Shown in pieces: positions 5,774-7,441 of a DNA stretch of 7,441 nucleotides (position 1 is its first letter; each line of letters opens with the position of its first letter). The stretch spans positions 1 to 7,441 of the forward strand of contig JAHENN010000299.1 of NCBI GenBank assembly GCA_018609665.1. The letters are read 5' to 3'. Source of the stretch: Haloarculaceae archaeon. GTDB taxonomy: Archaea; Halobacteriota; Halobacteria; Halobacteriales; Haloarculaceae. The translations under genes were made by a program, and so were the position numbers. Under the pieces are notes generated by a model that was not told the DNA's origin, searched no databases, and saw only the letters and a list, made by a program, of their open reading frames with translations.

Positions 5774-6328
5774 GTCGAGGCAGCCGTCGGAGCCGCCCGC
5801 CGCCGGCTCCCCGGCGCCGTTCGGGCGCCGGTCGACGGTCCCCCGGAACCGTCGCTCCGTCACGGCCGTGCCGAACAGTTCGGTCTCCGTCTCGCCGACG
5901 GCCCGGTAGCCGTGGGACCGGTAGAACGGCGGCGCGACGTCGTTGCCGGCGAGCACCCGGAAGCGGACCGACGGCCGCCCGCGGTCGCGACACCAGGCCT
6001 CGAACCGCCGGAGCAGGCGGCTCCCGACGCCCTCGCCCCACCGGTCGGGGTCGACGTAGATCGCCTCGAGGACGGCCCCCTCGGGGTCGTCCTCGGCCGC
6101 CGCGCCGCTGACGTAGCCGACGATTCCGTCGTCGTCGGCCACGAAGAAGGCGCCGTCGGCGACGCGGGCAGCCACCTCCTCCGGGTCGTACCACTCCGCC
6201 ATCGCGGCGTCGATGACCGACTCCGGGAGGACGTCGCCGTAGGCGGCGGTCCAGCCGCGCTCGGCGACGGCACGGATGTCGTCGACGTCGCCGGCGACCG
6301 CGGGCCGGACCGTGACGTCGGCGGCCAC
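5771..6328 (-). CDS. GNAT-family N-acetyltransferase
   Basis: This is a 185-residue GNAT acyltransferase, predicted to move an acetyl group from acetyl-CoA to an amine; the substrate is unknown. The N-terminus VTVRPAVAGDVDDIRAVA is the usual first strand and helix. The acetyl-CoA-binding motif A is IYVDPDRWGEGVGSRLL (residues 90-106), with the pyrophosphate loop WGEGVG, where Trp stands in the common Gln/Arg position. Motif B follows with Asn129 and PFYRSHGY (134-141), the usual FYxxxGF-like end. Residues after about 165 form a low-complexity Gly/Ala/Pro tail typical of haloarchaea. The start is GTG at 6326-6328, only six bases after the TGA of the upstream gene and in the same frame, so the two genes are very likely one transcription unit with coupled translation. 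It could acetylate a small molecule or a protein N-terminus; sequence alone does not decide. Confidence 0.88.
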   Translation of the reverse strand: MAADVTVRPAVAGDVDDIRAVAERGWTAAYGDVLPESVIDAAMAEWYDPEEVAARVADGAFFVADDDGIVGYVSGAAAEDDPEGAVLEAIYVDPDRWGEGVGSRLLRRFEAWCRDRGRPSVRFRVLAGNDVAPPFYRSHGYRAVGETETELFGTAVTERRFRGTVDRRPNGAGEPAAGGSDGCLD

Positions 6329-6334
6329 GCGCCG

Positions 6335-7087
6335 TCAGTCCGCCGCCCGGCTGCCGCTCAGGGCGTACTCGCGGGTGACGTCGACCAGCGCCTTGCGGTA
6401 CTCCGAGGTCCCGGGGTCGGCGCCGAGCGAGCGGAACCGCCGCTTGAACGTCGACAGCGACACCTCGGGGGCGTCGGCGGCCGCGGCGTCGGCGAGGTCG
6501 TACAGCCGGTGGCCGTCGTCGATGGCGTCGTGCCGCTCCAGCAGCGCGAGCGCGAAGGCGGCGTTGACGGCGGTTATCTCGGGGTCGGCGGCCTCCGTCC
6601 GGCGCTGCCAGCCGCCGGGCGCCGCCGGCGGCGAGTCGGCGACCGCGCTGGCCAGCGACGACTCCAGAAAGGCGACGAGCTTCTCCGTCGGGCCGATGTC
6701 CAGGGTGATGTCGTCGGCGTAGATGTCCTTCATGTGGTTGGCGATCTGATAGCAGTGTGCGAGCTTCCGCCGCTCGACGCTGCGGCCGGACAGCGCGAGG
6801 AACAGCGCCTCCTCGGTCGACTGCACGTGGGAGGGGTGTTCCTCCTCGTAGCGGGCCATGTGGGCGAACTCGTGGAGGGCGAGCTCGCGGGCCATCGCAG
6901 AACTCGCCGCCCTGCGGGAGACGAGCAGTTCGTGGCGGTCGTCGTAGTGGCCCGCCACCGTCCGGTCGTCGGGGTCCTCGCGGAACTTCACGACGACCGG
7001 TAGCTCGAGTTCGTGTTCGGTCGCGAGCAGATCACGGGCGGCCAGGAACGGCTCCGCGGGCCCACGCCCCGTCACGCGAACGTCCAT
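6335..7087 (-). CDS. DUF5781-like protein with HExxH metallopeptidase motif
   Basis: The 250-residue soluble protein resembles the haloarchaeal conserved family that I recall as DUF5781; the family assignment is from memory. Its most telling feature is LHEFAHMARY, an HExxH zinc-protease motif at residues 72-76, followed by HPSH and STEEAL. In that stretch Glu92 or Glu93 could act as the third zinc ligand, as in gluzincins. Next come a strongly conserved-looking segment, CYQIANHMKDIYADDITL (112-129), and a helical, Ala-rich C-terminal half (about 140-250). No signal peptide or membrane segment is seen, so any activity would be cytoplasmic. A peptidase role is inferred from the motif only; no substrate is suggested. 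ATG at 7085-7087 gives a clean N-terminus (MDVRVTG). The TGA lies six bases before the acetyltransferase GTG, placing both genes in one operon. Confidence 0.8.
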   Translation of the reverse strand: MDVRVTGRGPAEPFLAARDLLATEHELELPVVVKFREDPDDRTVAGHYDDRHELLVSRRAASSAMARELALHEFAHMARYEEEHPSHVQSTEEALFLALSGRSVERRKLAHCYQIANHMKDIYADDITLDIGPTEKLVAFLESSLASAVADSPPAAPGGWQRRTEAADPEITAVNAAFALALLERHDAIDDGHRLYDLADAAAADAPEVSLSTFKRRFRSLGADPGTSEYRKALVDVTREYALSGSRAAD

Positions 7088-7153
7088 GTCAGTTACTGGC
7101 AGGGGTGCTGCCCGTTTGACTCTTACGGGGTCGGAAATCGGCGCGCCCGTCCC
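7088..7153. other. Spacer between the right-edge gene and the DUF5781-like gene
   Basis: A 66-base gap between two minus-strand genes. It holds a perfect 5-base inverted repeat with a 5-base loop (GGCAG 7098-7102, CTGCC 7108-7112), 11 bases before the DUF5781-like ATG. On the minus strand an AT-richer GTAAGAGTC lies about 40 bases before that ATG and could be a weak TATA element. Neither signal is strong, so read-through from the upstream gene is equally possible. Confidence 0.3.
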
Positions 7154-7441
7154 TCACGCGCCGCGCCGCTCGACGGCCAGCGCGGCGGGCAGGTCCGGTC
7201 CACGGCGGTACGGGTCGACCTCGAAGGCCCGCAGCGTGGCGACGATACGGCCGCCGGACGCGAGCGGTCCCCGGAGGACGACCCCGCGTCCGGTGACCGC
7301 CAGGTACGGGACGTCCGCAACCGGCCGGGCGGCGAGTTCGCCGCCGGCGTGGTCGACGGCGTCGACGAGCGCCGCGACCAGCGGCTCGAGGGCGTCGTCC
7401 GCCCGGAGCGCGGCCCGGTACGGGTCGACGAGGGCTGCGCG
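7154..7441 (-). CDS. Conserved-looking hypothetical protein, C-terminal part (start beyond window)
   Basis: The minus-strand frame is open from the window edge to TGA at 7154-7156, giving 95 residues of the C-terminus. I do not recognise the family with certainty. The sequence reads as a real small alpha/beta protein: an acidic helical part (ALRADDALEPLVAALVDAVD, residues 11-30 of the visible part), then strands PYLAVTGRGVVLRG (45-58) and GRIVATLRAFEV (64-75), then DPYRRGPDL. The composition (acidic residues, wobble-position G/C) fits the neighbouring genes, while the other minus-strand frame here, a 65-residue Arg/Ser/Pro-rich product, looks non-coding. There are no Cys residues, membrane segments or catalytic motifs in view. 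It lies 66 bases upstream of the DUF5781-like gene on the same strand and may be the first visible gene of that operon. Confidence 0.65.
   Translation of the reverse strand, partial: RAALVDPYRAALRADDALEPLVAALVDAVDHAGGELAARPVADVPYLAVTGRGVVLRGPLASGGRIVATLRAFEVDPYRRGPDLPAALAVERRGA

Noticed and set aside
4407..5774. 455-codon plus-strand frame opposite the propeller gene
   Set aside because: The opposite strand encodes clear propeller repeats, two membrane segments and a promoter at the correct distance; this frame shows only low-complexity Val/Asp/Arg-rich sequence.
5912..7003. 363-codon plus-strand frame opposite the acetyltransferase and DUF5781-like genes
   Set aside because: It is antisense to two genes with clear motifs (WGEGVG and HEFAH); no domain is visible in it.
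7098..7112. Hairpin upstream of the DUF5781-like gene as a riboswitch or attenuator
   Set aside because: A single 5-base-pair stem with a 5-base loop is expected by chance in GC-rich DNA, and no conserved riboswitch core is present.
1..7441. CRISPR array, insertion sequence, tRNA, rRNA, or a defence/secondary-metabolite system
   Set aside because: No regularly spaced repeats, transposase, terminal inverted repeats, tRNA-like fold or rRNA sequence was seen on either strand; apart from the intein, the window looks like ordinary chromosomal gene content.

Overview
The window reads as a piece of a haloarchaeal chromosome. The support is a very high G+C content, strongly acidic proteins (NusA, S7 and the propeller protein), TATA/BRE-type promoters placed for leaderless or nearly leaderless mRNAs, and the archaeal order rpoA2 - nusA - (small gene) - rpsL - rpsG. 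I cannot name the genus from sequence alone.

Left part (3-4193, mostly + strand). The window opens inside an intein that interrupts rpoA2, the gene for RNA polymerase subunit A'' (Rpo1C). The visible 424 intein residues (3-1274) carry a splicing block B, a two-motif LAGLIDADG homing endonuclease with its acidic residues intact, a helix-rich segment, and a C-terminal splicing block ending His-Asn before Thr. The C-extein (1275-2261) is a normal A'' C-terminal part. The intein sits inside the trigger loop of the polymerase active site. nusA (two KH domains) starts on the base after the rpoA2 stop. A small zinc-site protein gene then lies on the opposite strand. rpsL (S12) and rpsG (S7) follow from their own promoter and overlap by 4 bases.

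Right part (4266-7441, all - strand). Reading right to left: a conserved-looking unknown protein cut by the window edge; a HEFAH-motif, metallopeptidase-like protein resembling the haloarchaeal DUF5781 family; a GNAT N-acetyltransferase 6 bases after it; and a membrane-anchored arylsulfotransferase-family beta-propeller with its own promoter. This block converges on rpsG across 72 bases.

How the genes relate. The left block is transcription and translation machinery: polymerase core, elongation/termination factor and two small-subunit proteins. A functional polymerase there requires the intein to splice out. The right block is housekeeping or accessory genes of mostly unproven function. I see no CRISPR array, transposon, tRNA, rRNA or obvious new multi-gene system. 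The points most worth a second look are the trigger-loop intein with its base-composition mosaic, and the oppositely oriented zinc-site gene whose only ordinary start codon overlaps its own putative TATA box.
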